From: Paenibacillus ehimensis NBRC 15659
GTDB taxonomy: Bacteria; Bacillota; Bacilli; Paenibacillales; NBRC-103111
Reading direction: 5' to 3'
DNA: 64,000 nucleotides
Assembly: GCF_004000785.1 (NCBI RefSeq)
Contig: NZ_BILX01000001.1
Span: 1 to 64,000 of the forward strand
Shown: piece after piece, positions 51,973-60,418 of the stretch
Layout of the letters: each line of letters begins with the position of its first letter
Position numbering within the stretch: the stretch's first letter is position 1
Notes under the pieces: generated by a model
What the model was told of the DNA's origin: nothing
Databases searched by the model: none
What the model saw: the letters and a program-made list of their open reading frames with translations, nothing else
Made by a program: the position numbers and the translations under genes

Positions 51973-52911
51973 ATGGAGACAAACAAGCTTGCGAACCGGA
52001 AGGCGGGCGGCGCGGCCAAATCCAGATGGAACAATTCGAAGAAGGAAGCGCTGGTCGGCTGGCTGTTTCTGGCTCCCGAATTTGTGGGGATCGTGCTGCT
52101 TTACGTATTTCCGGTCTTGTTCTCGCTGTATCTCAGCTTCAGCGAATGGAACCTGGTCGGGGGCATTTCTTCCATTAAATTTGTCGGACTCGAGAACTTT
52201 GCGAAGCTCTTCGATGACGAGAAAGTGCTGATGGCGCTCAAAAACAACTTGATTTACACGGTGCTCACGGTGCCGGTCGGCATGCTGCTCGCCTTGATTC
52301 TCGCCGTGCTTATTCATTCGCGCGTCTACGGGAAAAGCTATTTTAAGGTCGCTTTCTTCATCCCGTACATTTCGTCGCTCGTCGCGCTTGGCGCGGTATG
52401 GAGCGCGCTGTACCATCCTTCGAAAGGGCCAATCAACCAGTTTCTGATGAGCCTCGGCATCACGGACCCGCCCAAATGGCTGGCGGATTCCAACTACTCG
52501 CTGCTCTCGATCATTATTATTGCGATCTGGGCCGGCATCGGCTACCAGATTGTCATTTACTTGGCGGGCTTGACGAACATTCCCGAAGAAATGTACGAAG
52601 CGGCCAGTATCGACGGCGCCTCGCCTTGGCATAAGTTTACGAAGATTACGCTGCCGCTGCTCGGGCCGACGACGTCCTTTTTGTTCATCACGCTGCTGAT
52701 GTCGTCGTTCAAGGTGTTCGACCTTGTCGCCTTCATGACCGGCGGGGGACCGAACGATTCTTCGACGGTGATCGTCTTCCGGATCTACGAGGAAGGCTTC
52801 CGCAACTTCAAGATGGGCTACGCTTCCGCGATTTCCTGGCTCCTGTTCGCGATTGTCGGACTGGCGACACTTGCCACTTGGCAGCTCCAGAAACGCAAAG
52901 TACATTACTAG
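51973..52911 (+). CDS. Sugar ABC transporter permease, MalF/UgpA type (locus C)
   Basis: First membrane subunit of the third importer. The 312-residue protein has six hydrophobic segments and an EAA loop (YEAASIDGASPWHKF...TLP) near residues 205-230. The ATG at 51973 has AGGGGTGA 6-8 nt upstream; earlier in-frame starts at 51964 and 51967 lie inside that site. It is followed by a second permease and a binding protein. A -10-like TATAGT lies near 51925, without a clear -35. Confidence 0.9.
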   Translation: METNKLANRKAGGAAKSRWNNSKKEALVGWLFLAPEFVGIVLLYVFPVLFSLYLSFSEWNLVGGISSIKFVGLENFAKLFDDEKVLMALKNNLIYTVLTVPVGMLLALILAVLIHSRVYGKSYFKVAFFIPYISSLVALGAVWSALYHPSKGPINQFLMSLGITDPPKWLADSNYSLLSIIIIAIWAGIGYQIVIYLAGLTNIPEEMYEAASIDGASPWHKFTKITLPLLGPTTSFLFITLLMSSFKVFDLVAFMTGGGPNDSSTVIVFRIYEEGFRNFKMGYASAISWLLFAIVGLATLATWQLQKRKVHY

Positions 52912-52927
52912 AGAGGAGTAGAAGGGT

Positions 52928-53764
52928 ATGCCTGCACGAAAATTCGATCTCACCAAATGGCTCCTGACGATCCTTCTCGGAGCGTTCTCCGTGTTGTTCC
53001 TGGTTCCGCTGATCTGGATGATCTCGGCCGCCTCGAAGTTCGAGAAGGACGTCATGGAGTTCCCGATCCGCTGGATTCCGCAGGATTGGAACTTTATCGG
53101 CAACTTTCAAGAGGTGTGGCTGGGCAAGGTGCCGTTTTATCTCTTTTACTTGAACTCGCTCAAGCTGGCGCTGATCATGACGGCGTGCACGATCTTCTTC
53201 TCGTCGATGGCGGCGTTCGCGTTCACGAAGCTGCGCTTCAAGGGCCGGGATCTCGCCTTCGGCGTGCTGCTGACGTTCATGGTCATTCCCGAGCAGGCGA
53301 CGCTCGTGCCGCGCTATCTTCTGATGAAATGGCTGCATATGTACAACACGCACGCAGGCATGGTTCTGATGGGCATGTTCTCGATCTACTTCACGTTTTT
53401 GCTCAGACAGTTTATGATGGGGATTCACAGCGATTTTATCGAGGCGGCCAAAATCGACGGCGCGGGCTATTTCAAAACGTACTGGAGCATCATCCTGCCG
53501 CTCTGTAAGCCGATTCTGGCGACGGTCGGCATCATCAAGTTCATCTGGACGTGGAACGATTACCAGACGCCGCTTATTTTTCTGATCAATAAAAGTTTGT
53601 ACACCATCCCGCTGGGGATGCAGATGTTCAAGGACGAATTCGCCGACAACTACGCGGTGATCATGATGGCTTCGCTCTCCGCGATCCTGCCGCTGCTGAT
53701 TATTTTCATCGTGCTCCAGAAGCAGGTCATTAACGGCATCTCGCTCGGCGGGGTGAAGGGATAA
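52928..53764 (+). CDS. Sugar ABC transporter permease, MalG/UgpE type (locus C)
   Basis: Second membrane subunit, 278 residues, six hydrophobic segments and EAA loop (IEAAKIDGAGYFKTY...LP) near residues 172-195, ending VINGISLGGVKG as usual for the family. GAGAGGAG lies 9 nt before the ATG and 16 bp separate it from the first permease. The ATPase is again missing. Confidence 0.9.
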   Translation: MPARKFDLTKWLLTILLGAFSVLFLVPLIWMISAASKFEKDVMEFPIRWIPQDWNFIGNFQEVWLGKVPFYLFYLNSLKLALIMTACTIFFSSMAAFAFTKLRFKGRDLAFGVLLTFMVIPEQATLVPRYLLMKWLHMYNTHAGMVLMGMFSIYFTFLLRQFMMGIHSDFIEAAKIDGAGYFKTYWSIILPLCKPILATVGIIKFIWTWNDYQTPLIFLINKSLYTIPLGMQMFKDEFADNYAVIMMASLSAILPLLIIFIVLQKQVINGISLGGVKG

Positions 53765-53876
53765 AGGTCAAAATATTGCACGGGACAGGCAAAAATTAGA
53801 CACATCGTTTTGGACGGGAAAGCTTTAGAATGCAGCTATAGAGACCTACATCATCATGACCCGAGGGGGAGTTCAC

Positions 53877-55220
53877 ATGAAGAAAACAAGCGCGTTGCTG
53901 TTGAGCGGGGCGGTACTTGCGGTTTCCGTACTGAGCGGCTGCGGCCAAGGGGCGGAGAAGCAGGAAGCGTCAGGCGAGGGCGGTCAGAAGAACGTTACGC
54001 TGAAATATTACAACTGGGACAACGAGGTCATGGGGGCGACGACGAAAGCGCTCATCGACCAGTTCCAGGCGAAATACCCGAACATCAAGGTCGAGTCCGT
54101 GCCGCTCGTGCCGGGCAACTCGGTAGAGACGCTCAAGAAACTGGACGTGACGATGTCCTCCGGCGAGCAGATCGACCTGGTGCTGTTCCCGAGCATCGAC
54201 GAGACGCTGGCCCGCGCGGCGCAAGGCGTGCTGGCTCCTCTGGACGATATGTACGCTAAAGAGAACGTGAAGCCGGAAGATGAGTACTACGTCAATCCGA
54301 AGTACAAAGGCAAAAACTACGCCGCGATGTACCAGCGCAGCAACTGGATCGTCCTGCTGAACCAGAAGGCGCTTGATGAAGCGAAGCTGCCGGTGCCGGA
54401 GCTCGGCTGGACCTGGGACGACTTCCGCGAATACGCGAAGAAGCTGACCAAAGGCGAGGGCAACAACAAACGGTATGGGGCTTACTTCCATAACTGGGGC
54501 GATTACGCCAACCCGATTCTGTTCAACGAGAAGCGGAATCCGTTCCTGAAGGAAGACGGTACGACCCAATTCGACGATCCGTCGATGCTTTCGTTCTTCA
54601 ACCTCCGCCGCGCGATGGAGAAAGAAGACAAGTCCACGACGCCGTTCGCCGACGTCGTAGGCGCGAAGCTGGCGTACCGGACGGAATTCTTCAACGAAAA
54701 AGCGGCGATGCTCGTTACGGGCAGTTGGATGGTTGCCGACTCGGCGGACGTGCAGAAGTATCCGCATAACTTCAAAGTGGCGTTCGCGCCGGTGCCGCGC
54801 TCCTCGAAGGATGCGGAGCTCGGTCAAACGAGCATCGGCGGACAGTTCATTTCCGTTGCTGCCGGTTCGAAGTATAAAGACGAAGCATATCAATTCATCC
54901 GTTTCGTAACGACGAATACGTCGGATGCGAGGAAGGAATTGTCCGGCTGGAAGAAGGCCGACGACAAGAAAATCATCGAAGGCACGATCGCGAAAAGCAA
55001 AGATCTCTTCAACACCGAATCGCTTGACAAAGCGCTGTTCGACAAACGCATCCACGCGCCGGCTCCGTCCGAGGTCGTTGCGCCGTATGCGCCGCAGCTG
55101 AAAAAAGTGCTCGAAGACGGGTTCAGCTCGTTCATTCTGGACGGCAAGTCTGCCGAGGACGCCCAGAAGCAAATGGTCGAGCAGGCGAACAAAATCATCA
55201 AAGAGAACAGCAAAAAGTAG
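53877..55220 (+). CDS. Sugar ABC transporter solute-binding lipoprotein (locus C)
   Basis: A 447-residue binding protein with Cys22 in an LSGC lipobox. The mature domain opens VTLKYYNWDNEVMGATTKALI and shows EQIDLVLFPSIDET, NKRYGAYFHNWGDYANP and EFFNEKAAMLVTGSWMV, typical of sugar group 1 receptors. The ATG has GAGGGGG about 8 nt upstream. The 112 bp between the permease and this gene may hold a separate promoter, since this subunit is usually made in excess, but none was clearly assigned. The ligand is unknown. Confidence 0.88.
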   Translation: MKKTSALLLSGAVLAVSVLSGCGQGAEKQEASGEGGQKNVTLKYYNWDNEVMGATTKALIDQFQAKYPNIKVESVPLVPGNSVETLKKLDVTMSSGEQIDLVLFPSIDETLARAAQGVLAPLDDMYAKENVKPEDEYYVNPKYKGKNYAAMYQRSNWIVLLNQKALDEAKLPVPELGWTWDDFREYAKKLTKGEGNNKRYGAYFHNWGDYANPILFNEKRNPFLKEDGTTQFDDPSMLSFFNLRRAMEKEDKSTTPFADVVGAKLAYRTEFFNEKAAMLVTGSWMVADSADVQKYPHNFKVAFAPVPRSSKDAELGQTSIGGQFISVAAGSKYKDEAYQFIRFVTTNTSDARKELSGWKKADDKKIIEGTIAKSKDLFNTESLDKALFDKRIHAPAPSEVVAPYAPQLKKVLEDGFSSFILDGKSAEDAQKQMVEQANKIIKENSKK

Positions 55221-55757
55221 TCAAGGAAAGGGGCGCCGCAGGGCGTCCTTTCTTTGCGCCACGACGAATCGGGCGGACTCGCGATGGGCATACCGTTAGC
55301 GTGCGAGGGAGCGTCGGGAAGACCGGCTGCCGCTGTACAGCGGGCAGTCCGAGTGGAGCGAGGGCGGAGAAACGAACGTCCGCCGCGCAGAGCCGCAACG
55401 GAGGAAGGCGGGACGTACGCTGAGCGGGAGCTCTCCTGTGGCCAAGGCTGCTGCGCCTGCAGAGTCCGGTTTGCACCAGCGTTAGAGGGTATGACAGGAA
55501 GCGCACGGAGGCCGCGGCGGGCTTTTCCGGGCACGGTCGCTAAAAATAGCGCATCGCAGATGCGTTAATGAACGCGAAACGGACGATAAAGCAGGAATAA
55601 AGCATCCTGGGTGAGTTATATGGGCAAAATGGGCTGCACCAAATCAAATTCGACATGGATAACGAACGTACGTTCCTCTATTTGCTCAAGCCGTTGGAAC
55701 CGCGCAGGATAGCGGCAGATCCGTTCCTTTATTTTTTGCTTAGTCGAAGCAAACGTC
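55221..55757 (+). other. Noncoding GC-rich region with chained palindromes
   Basis: About 540 bp. A weak terminator-like stem (AAAGG...CCTTT, about 55226-55250) follows the binding protein gene. The next 250 bp are very G+C-rich, with a near-perfect hairpin CTGCCGCTG/CAGCGGGCAG at about 55327-55347. At 55538-55575 three hairpins overlap end to end: CGCTA/TAGCG (55538-55551), CGCATC/GATGCG (55550-55564), GCGTT/AACGC (55562-55575). A short frame around 55655-55780 could be a gene remnant but has no ribosome site. No credible gene was found on either strand. Confidence 0.5.
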
Positions 55758-55786
55758 TTGGGTCGGCGCAGGACCGGTGATACAAT
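55758..55786 (+). promoter_or_regulatory. Promoter of the locus C kinase gene
   Basis: TTGGGT (55758-55763), 17-bp spacer and TACAAT (55781-55786) with TGA just before the -10 as an extended element. It lies about 34 bp before the ATG at 55820 and suggests the kinase/regulator genes are transcribed separately from the transporter genes. Confidence 0.6.
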
Positions 55787-55819
55787 GGGGACAGGAAAGA
55801 GAGGGGAGCTTTCGACACC

Positions 55820-57523
55820 ATGAACAGCATGTTTCAATTTTCCTACTACCGGCGTATTCAGCTCTCGTTTCTGAGTCTCATTTTGCTGCCGATCGTCATC
55901 GTGTCCGTATTTTTGCTGTCTATGACGCGGGATGCGGTGATGGAGAAAATTCGCCTCACCAACCAGTCGGTTGTCGACGTGATGGCGAAGGATATTACGA
56001 AGACGATCGACGATCTGACGTATGCGTCGAATTTTTTCATACAAGATCCGAGCGCGAGGGCTCAGCTTCGCAGCTTCACCGATACCCGGCAAATCGCCAG
56101 CTTTGCCGATTACCAGAGACAGCAGCACATTCAGGACTTTTTCGGTCTGGTGCTGGCGAAGACGCTCAATACGGATATCCGGATGTTTCTGGTTAACGGC
56201 CAGGGCTTCATCATCCCGTCCAGCGAGCCGGATCAGCTGGCTCCGTTCCGCCAGCACTGGGAGCAGCTTCAGTCTCAGGTCGACCTCGATACGCCGAAGC
56301 GGCTTCAGTGGCTGAGCCGCGTCCAGACCGAGGGAGGCAAGGGCGAGCCCGTTTATTACGCGGCCAGAGTGATCCGGGACCCGGCGGACAACGCTTATTT
56401 GGCTACGCTCTACATCGGCATTACGAATCCGTACTTCGAGAAGCTGTTCCGGCAGGCGGCCTCCGGCACCTTTGCGTTATACGACGAGGAAGGACGGCTT
56501 ATCGCGGGGGACGCTTCCGTCCTGTTCGGCGGCGGAGGCGCGTCCGACCAAACGCTGCGGAGCGAAGCCGTGCTGTCCAAGACCGGCTGGAAAATGATTT
56601 ATGAGACGTCCGACCAAGAAGTGACCGGGCAAATTTATAAAATCTTTTATATCGCCATGCTGTTCGTCGTTCCGTTCTTTGCGCTGTTCTTCATCGTGTC
56701 GCTGCTGCTGGCCAAGCGGCTGCACCGGCCGATTCAGAAGCTGGATTTTATGGCTAAGCAGTTCAGTCAGGGAAACCGGCTGATCCGGTTTCAGGGCAAG
56801 GGCAAGGACGAGATTGCCCAGCTCGGACAGACGTGGAACCGGATGCTCGACGAGATCGAGCAGCTCATCACGAACATTGAGCAGGAGCAGGAGCAGAAGC
56901 GCGTCATCGAGCTGCAGGCGTTGTTCGCGCAAATCCGGCCGCATTTTTTGATCAATACGCTTAATTCGATCAAATGCAGCCTGATTCTGGGCGGCGACCG
57001 GCTGCACAGCCGCCAGATCGATTCGCTGATGAGCCTGCTGCGGGCGTATATGAAGGTGAACGAGCCGACCTCCTTGGCCGCGGAATGCAAGCTGCTTGAG
57101 CATTATATGGACATTATGCGGCTGCGCAGCGAGCTGCACGTCGAGCTGAGGGTAACGTTGGCTCCCGAGGCGGCCGAATTCGAGGTGCCGAAGCTGCTGC
57201 TGCAGCCGATTGTCGAAAATGCGCTGCTGCATGGGTTTGCCGAAAAACTGGACGATGCGAGAATCGACATCGAGGCCGAAAGGCTGGGCTCGCGCCTCGA
57301 AATCCGGGTAACGGATAACGGCGAGGGGATGCCGGACGCGGAGCGGGAGGCGCTGAACCGGATGCTGGAGGGGCCCGAGACGGATAAACCGCAGACATAC
57401 CGGCGGGTCGGATTGATCAACGTGCTGCAGCGTCTTCGGCTGACGTACGGGCCGGATGCGACGATGAAGCTTCAGGCGAATCCGTCCGGGGGCTTGACCG
57501 TTATTTTGAATATGCGAGCCTGA
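55820..57523 (+). CDS. Sensor histidine kinase, YesM family (locus C)
   Basis: A 567-residue membrane sensor kinase. Domains in order: helix 1 (about 14-36), extracytoplasmic Cache-like region, helix 2 (about 276-297), HAMP domain, His_kinase domain with His375 in IRPHFLINTLNSIK, and HATPase_c with IVENALLHG and DNGEGMPD. The phosphorylation motif deviates slightly from the usual NPHFLYNTL pattern but keeps the His-Phe-Leu core. AGGGGAG lies about 11 nt before the ATG; an ATG three codons later is possible. It is the cognate sensor for the next gene. Confidence 0.9.
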   Translation: MNSMFQFSYYRRIQLSFLSLILLPIVIVSVFLLSMTRDAVMEKIRLTNQSVVDVMAKDITKTIDDLTYASNFFIQDPSARAQLRSFTDTRQIASFADYQRQQHIQDFFGLVLAKTLNTDIRMFLVNGQGFIIPSSEPDQLAPFRQHWEQLQSQVDLDTPKRLQWLSRVQTEGGKGEPVYYAARVIRDPADNAYLATLYIGITNPYFEKLFRQAASGTFALYDEEGRLIAGDASVLFGGGGASDQTLRSEAVLSKTGWKMIYETSDQEVTGQIYKIFYIAMLFVVPFFALFFIVSLLLAKRLHRPIQKLDFMAKQFSQGNRLIRFQGKGKDEIAQLGQTWNRMLDEIEQLITNIEQEQEQKRVIELQALFAQIRPHFLINTLNSIKCSLILGGDRLHSRQIDSLMSLLRAYMKVNEPTSLAAECKLLEHYMDIMRLRSELHVELRVTLAPEAAEFEVPKLLLQPIVENALLHGFAEKLDDARIDIEAERLGSRLEIRVTDNGEGMPDAEREALNRMLEGPETDKPQTYRRVGLINVLQRLRLTYGPDATMKLQANPSGGLTVILNMRA

Positions 57524-57555
57524 CGGGCGACAATGGACAACGGGAGAGGATAGTC

Positions 57556-59151
57556 ATGTACAAAGTCCTGATCATCGACGATGATGTGCCGATGCTGAAA
57601 TATTTGAAGCAGCTGATCGATTGGAACGCGCTCGGCCTGCAGATCGTCGCGGATACGTACTCCAGCGTCAAGGCGCTGCGGCTGTTCGACGAGCTCCGGC
57701 CGGATCTCGTCGTGTCGGATATCGGCCTGCCTCAAATGGACGGGCTTGAGCTGGCTTCGGAAATGCTGCGGCGGCGGCCGGAGGTGCGGGTCATTTTTTT
57801 GACGTGCCATGAAGACTTCCACTATGCGCAGAAGGCGCTCAAGCTGAGCGTCGACGACTACTTGATCAAGGACGAGCTGACGGCCGAGCAGCTGGCGCAA
57901 AGCTTGGAGAAGTCCGTGAGGCTCCTGCGCGCGGCGAAAGCGCAGACGGAGCAGCTGACGTACCGCGAGGATTGGAGCCGTCATGCCAATGTGCTGCGGG
58001 ATTCGTTTTTCAAGCAGCTGCTGCGCGGCGGAGATGCCGCTTATTTGACCGATTCCGCCGGGCGGCTCGGCCTCGTCTGGGATCAGCCGTCATTTCTGCT
58101 GGCGCTCGGCTATGTGTCGTATTACGACGTGCTCTCGCGCTATGCGCACAAGGACCTGCCGCTCATCCGTTACGGCGTCGCGAATATTGCCGCCGAGCTG
58201 GCGGGCGAGTTCGAAGGCATCACGACCTTCAACGACGACGAAGGGCTCGCCGTGCTGCTCAATTACCGGCCTTCGTTGAAATGGAACGCGCAGGAGCATT
58301 TGCTGGCATTTTTGGCGAAGCTGCAGGCCAAATGCAAAGAATTTCTCGGCGTAGGCACGACGTTCTTCGCCAGCTCCAGTGCGGACAAGCTGGCGGTTAC
58401 GGAGATCGGCGCGGCTCACCGCCGCATGGCGGCAGAGCGTTACGCCGCTTTCTACACGGAGCATCCGGTGACCGTGCTGCCTGCGGCCGGCTTGCCGCAA
58501 GCGTATCATCCGGGAGCCGGAGGGTTCGAGCAGGAGTACGCCGAATTGTCGCAGGCGGTCCGGGATCACGACGAGGCGCTGCTGGAGAAAGCGCTGGCGG
58601 GCATTCGTCGTTCCGCGCTGGAGCTGCGGCCGGAACCGGCGTCATTTGTCCATCAGTGCGCGGACAGGCTGCGGCTCGTCGAGCTCCAGTACCGGGCGTT
58701 CAGCGGCGAGACGCTGTACGCCTGCCTGCAGCAGACGCTCACGCTCGGCGACGCGCTCGGGCTGATGGGGCTGAAGCTGCGGCAGATCATGAACGGCCGA
58801 CGGCTCGGGGAGCCGCAGACGAGCAAGGAGCCGAAGCTGCAGACGATCGACCAGTACATCGCGCAGCATTTGGCGGAGACGATCACCTCGATCGATATTG
58901 CAACGCATTTGTATTTGAACCCGAGCTATTTTTCCCGGTACTTTAAGAAGCTCTCCGGCGAAAATTTCACGGACTACGTCCACCGGTACAAGATGAAGAT
59001 CGCCGCCGATCTGCTGGAGAAGACGAAGGATTCCATCGAGGTCGTCGCGCTGCGCTGCGGTTATTCGGACCGGACGTACTTCTCCAAGGTGTTCAAAAAA
59101 TACATCGGTGTCACGCCCGGAGAGTACAAGTCAAGGTCCGGCGCGATGTAG
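57556..59151 (+). CDS. AraC-type response regulator, YesN family (locus C)
   Basis: A 531-residue regulator with receiver domain (acidic residues 8-10, phospho-acceptor Asp55 in SDIGLPQMDG, Lys in DDYLIKDEL) and a C-terminal AraC double helix-turn-helix (TSIDIATHLYLNPSYFSRYF and YSDRTYFSKVFKKYIG). The central region is variable. GGGAGAGG lies 6 nt upstream and the gene starts 32 bp after the kinase. It probably activates the locus C transporter and the DUF2264 gene when substrate is sensed. Confidence 0.92.
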   Translation: MYKVLIIDDDVPMLKYLKQLIDWNALGLQIVADTYSSVKALRLFDELRPDLVVSDIGLPQMDGLELASEMLRRRPEVRVIFLTCHEDFHYAQKALKLSVDDYLIKDELTAEQLAQSLEKSVRLLRAAKAQTEQLTYREDWSRHANVLRDSFFKQLLRGGDAAYLTDSAGRLGLVWDQPSFLLALGYVSYYDVLSRYAHKDLPLIRYGVANIAAELAGEFEGITTFNDDEGLAVLLNYRPSLKWNAQEHLLAFLAKLQAKCKEFLGVGTTFFASSSADKLAVTEIGAAHRRMAAERYAAFYTEHPVTVLPAAGLPQAYHPGAGGFEQEYAELSQAVRDHDEALLEKALAGIRRSALELRPEPASFVHQCADRLRLVELQYRAFSGETLYACLQQTLTLGDALGLMGLKLRQIMNGRRLGEPQTSKEPKLQTIDQYIAQHLAETITSIDIATHLYLNPSYFSRYFKKLSGENFTDYVHRYKMKIAADLLEKTKDSIEVVALRCGYSDRTYFSKVFKKYIGVTPGEYKSRSGAM

Positions 59152-59194
59152 CGGACGCGAACGGAACAAACATCAGACGAGAGGAAGATCGAAC

Positions 59195-60343
59195 GTGACG
59201 ACTCATGCCGACGACAGAGACTACTGGCTGCAAACGATGCAGCGCATCGCGAGGCCGGTGCTCGAAGCGCTGTCGCAGCGCAAGCTGAAAGAGCGGATGC
59301 CGGTGGAGGCGAAGCTGGACGATCGGGAGCTGTACACCTATCTGGAGGCGTACGGCCGGCTGCTCGCAGGCATCGCGCCGTGGCTGGAGCACGGCCCGGG
59401 GACGGGAGCGGAAGGGGAGCTGCGCGGCGAGTACGTCCGGCTGGCGCAGCTGGCGATGGATGCGGCGACCGATCCGCAGTCGCCGGACCGGATGAATTTC
59501 GCGGAGGGCTACCAGCCGATCGTGGATGCGGCCTTTCTGGCCCATGCGATTCTGCGGGCGCCGACGGCGTTGTGGAGCGGGCTGGACGACCGCGTCAAGG
59601 CGAACGTGAAGGAAGCGCTGCGCGCGACCCGTTCCCGGAAGCCGTGGTTCAACAACTGGCTGCTGTTCGCGGCCATGATCGAAGCGGCGCTCTGCGTCGT
59701 CGGCGACGATTCGTGGGACCCGATGCGGATCGATTACGCGCTGAAGCAGCATGAGCAGTGGTACCTCGGCGACGGCATGTACGGCGACGGACCGGAGTAC
59801 CACGCCGACTATTACAACAGCTTCGTCATCCAGCCGATGCTGCTCGATCTTCTGGATGCGGTCGGCGACCGTTATCCCGAATGGGCGGGCCTCCGGGAGC
59901 GCGTCCAGCGGCGGGGGGTTCGTCACGCCGCCGTGCAGGAGCGGTCCATCTCGCCGGAAGGAACGTTTCCCGTCGTCGGGCGCTCGCTCGCTTACCGCTT
60001 CGGCGCGTTCCAGCTGCTGGCCCAGATGGCGCTGCGCGAGCAGCTGCCTGACGATGTCGTGCCGGCCCAGGTGCGCTGTGCGCTGACCGCGGTCATGCGC
60101 CGCATGATCGAAGCGCCGGGCACGTTCGATGCAGGCGGCTGGCTGACGATCGGCTTCTGCGGGCATCAGCCGGAAATCGGGGAGCCGTACATTTCCACCG
60201 GCAGCTTGTACTTGTGCGCCGCCGTGTTCCTGCCGCTCGGGCTGCCGGCGGACCGCCCGTTCTGGCAGGATGCAGCGGCGGACTGGACGTCCCGCAAAGC
60301 ATGGTCGGGCGGGTATACCCCGGCAGACCACGCTTTGGAATAA
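59195..60343 (+). CDS. DUF2264 family protein
   Basis: A 382-residue protein of the DUF2264 family, with an (alpha/alpha)6-barrel-like pattern of helices and conserved aromatic and acidic stretches: KPWFNNWLLFAAMIEAALC, GDGMYGDGPEYHADYYNSFV and SISPEGTFPVVGRSLAYRFGAF. These are reminiscent of polysaccharide lyase and unsaturated glucuronyl hydrolase-like enzymes, so a sugar-cleaving role is plausible, but no reaction is established. The start is a GTG with GAGGA 9 nt upstream. It is the only enzyme gene in locus C. A strong terminator follows. Confidence 0.85.
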   Translation: MTTHADDRDYWLQTMQRIARPVLEALSQRKLKERMPVEAKLDDRELYTYLEAYGRLLAGIAPWLEHGPGTGAEGELRGEYVRLAQLAMDAATDPQSPDRMNFAEGYQPIVDAAFLAHAILRAPTALWSGLDDRVKANVKEALRATRSRKPWFNNWLLFAAMIEAALCVVGDDSWDPMRIDYALKQHEQWYLGDGMYGDGPEYHADYYNSFVIQPMLLDLLDAVGDRYPEWAGLRERVQRRGVRHAAVQERSISPEGTFPVVGRSLAYRFGAFQLLAQMALREQLPDDVVPAQVRCALTAVMRRMIEAPGTFDAGGWLTIGFCGHQPEIGEPYISTGSLYLCAAVFLPLGLPADRPFWQDAAADWTSRKAWSGGYTPADHALE

Positions 60344-60359
60344 GCCTTGCCGCAGCCTA

Positions 60360-60414
60360 AAAAGCCGTATTCCGTAAAGAGGGGCTTCCCCTCCTCCCAA
60401 GGAATACGGCTTTT
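60360..60414. terminator. Bidirectional terminator after locus C
   Basis: AAAAGCCGTATTCC (60360-60373) pairs perfectly with GGAATACGGCTTTT (60401-60414), a 14-bp stem with a 27-nt loop. It separates locus C from the minus-strand acyltransferase gene ending at 60419. Confidence 0.88.
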
Positions 60415-60418
60415 GGCT

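Noticed and set aside
54890-55534. 214-codon minus-strand frame across the end of the locus C binding protein gene and the GC-rich block
   Set aside because: Mostly antisense to the binding protein; no ribosome site. The GC-rich part is better treated as noncoding.
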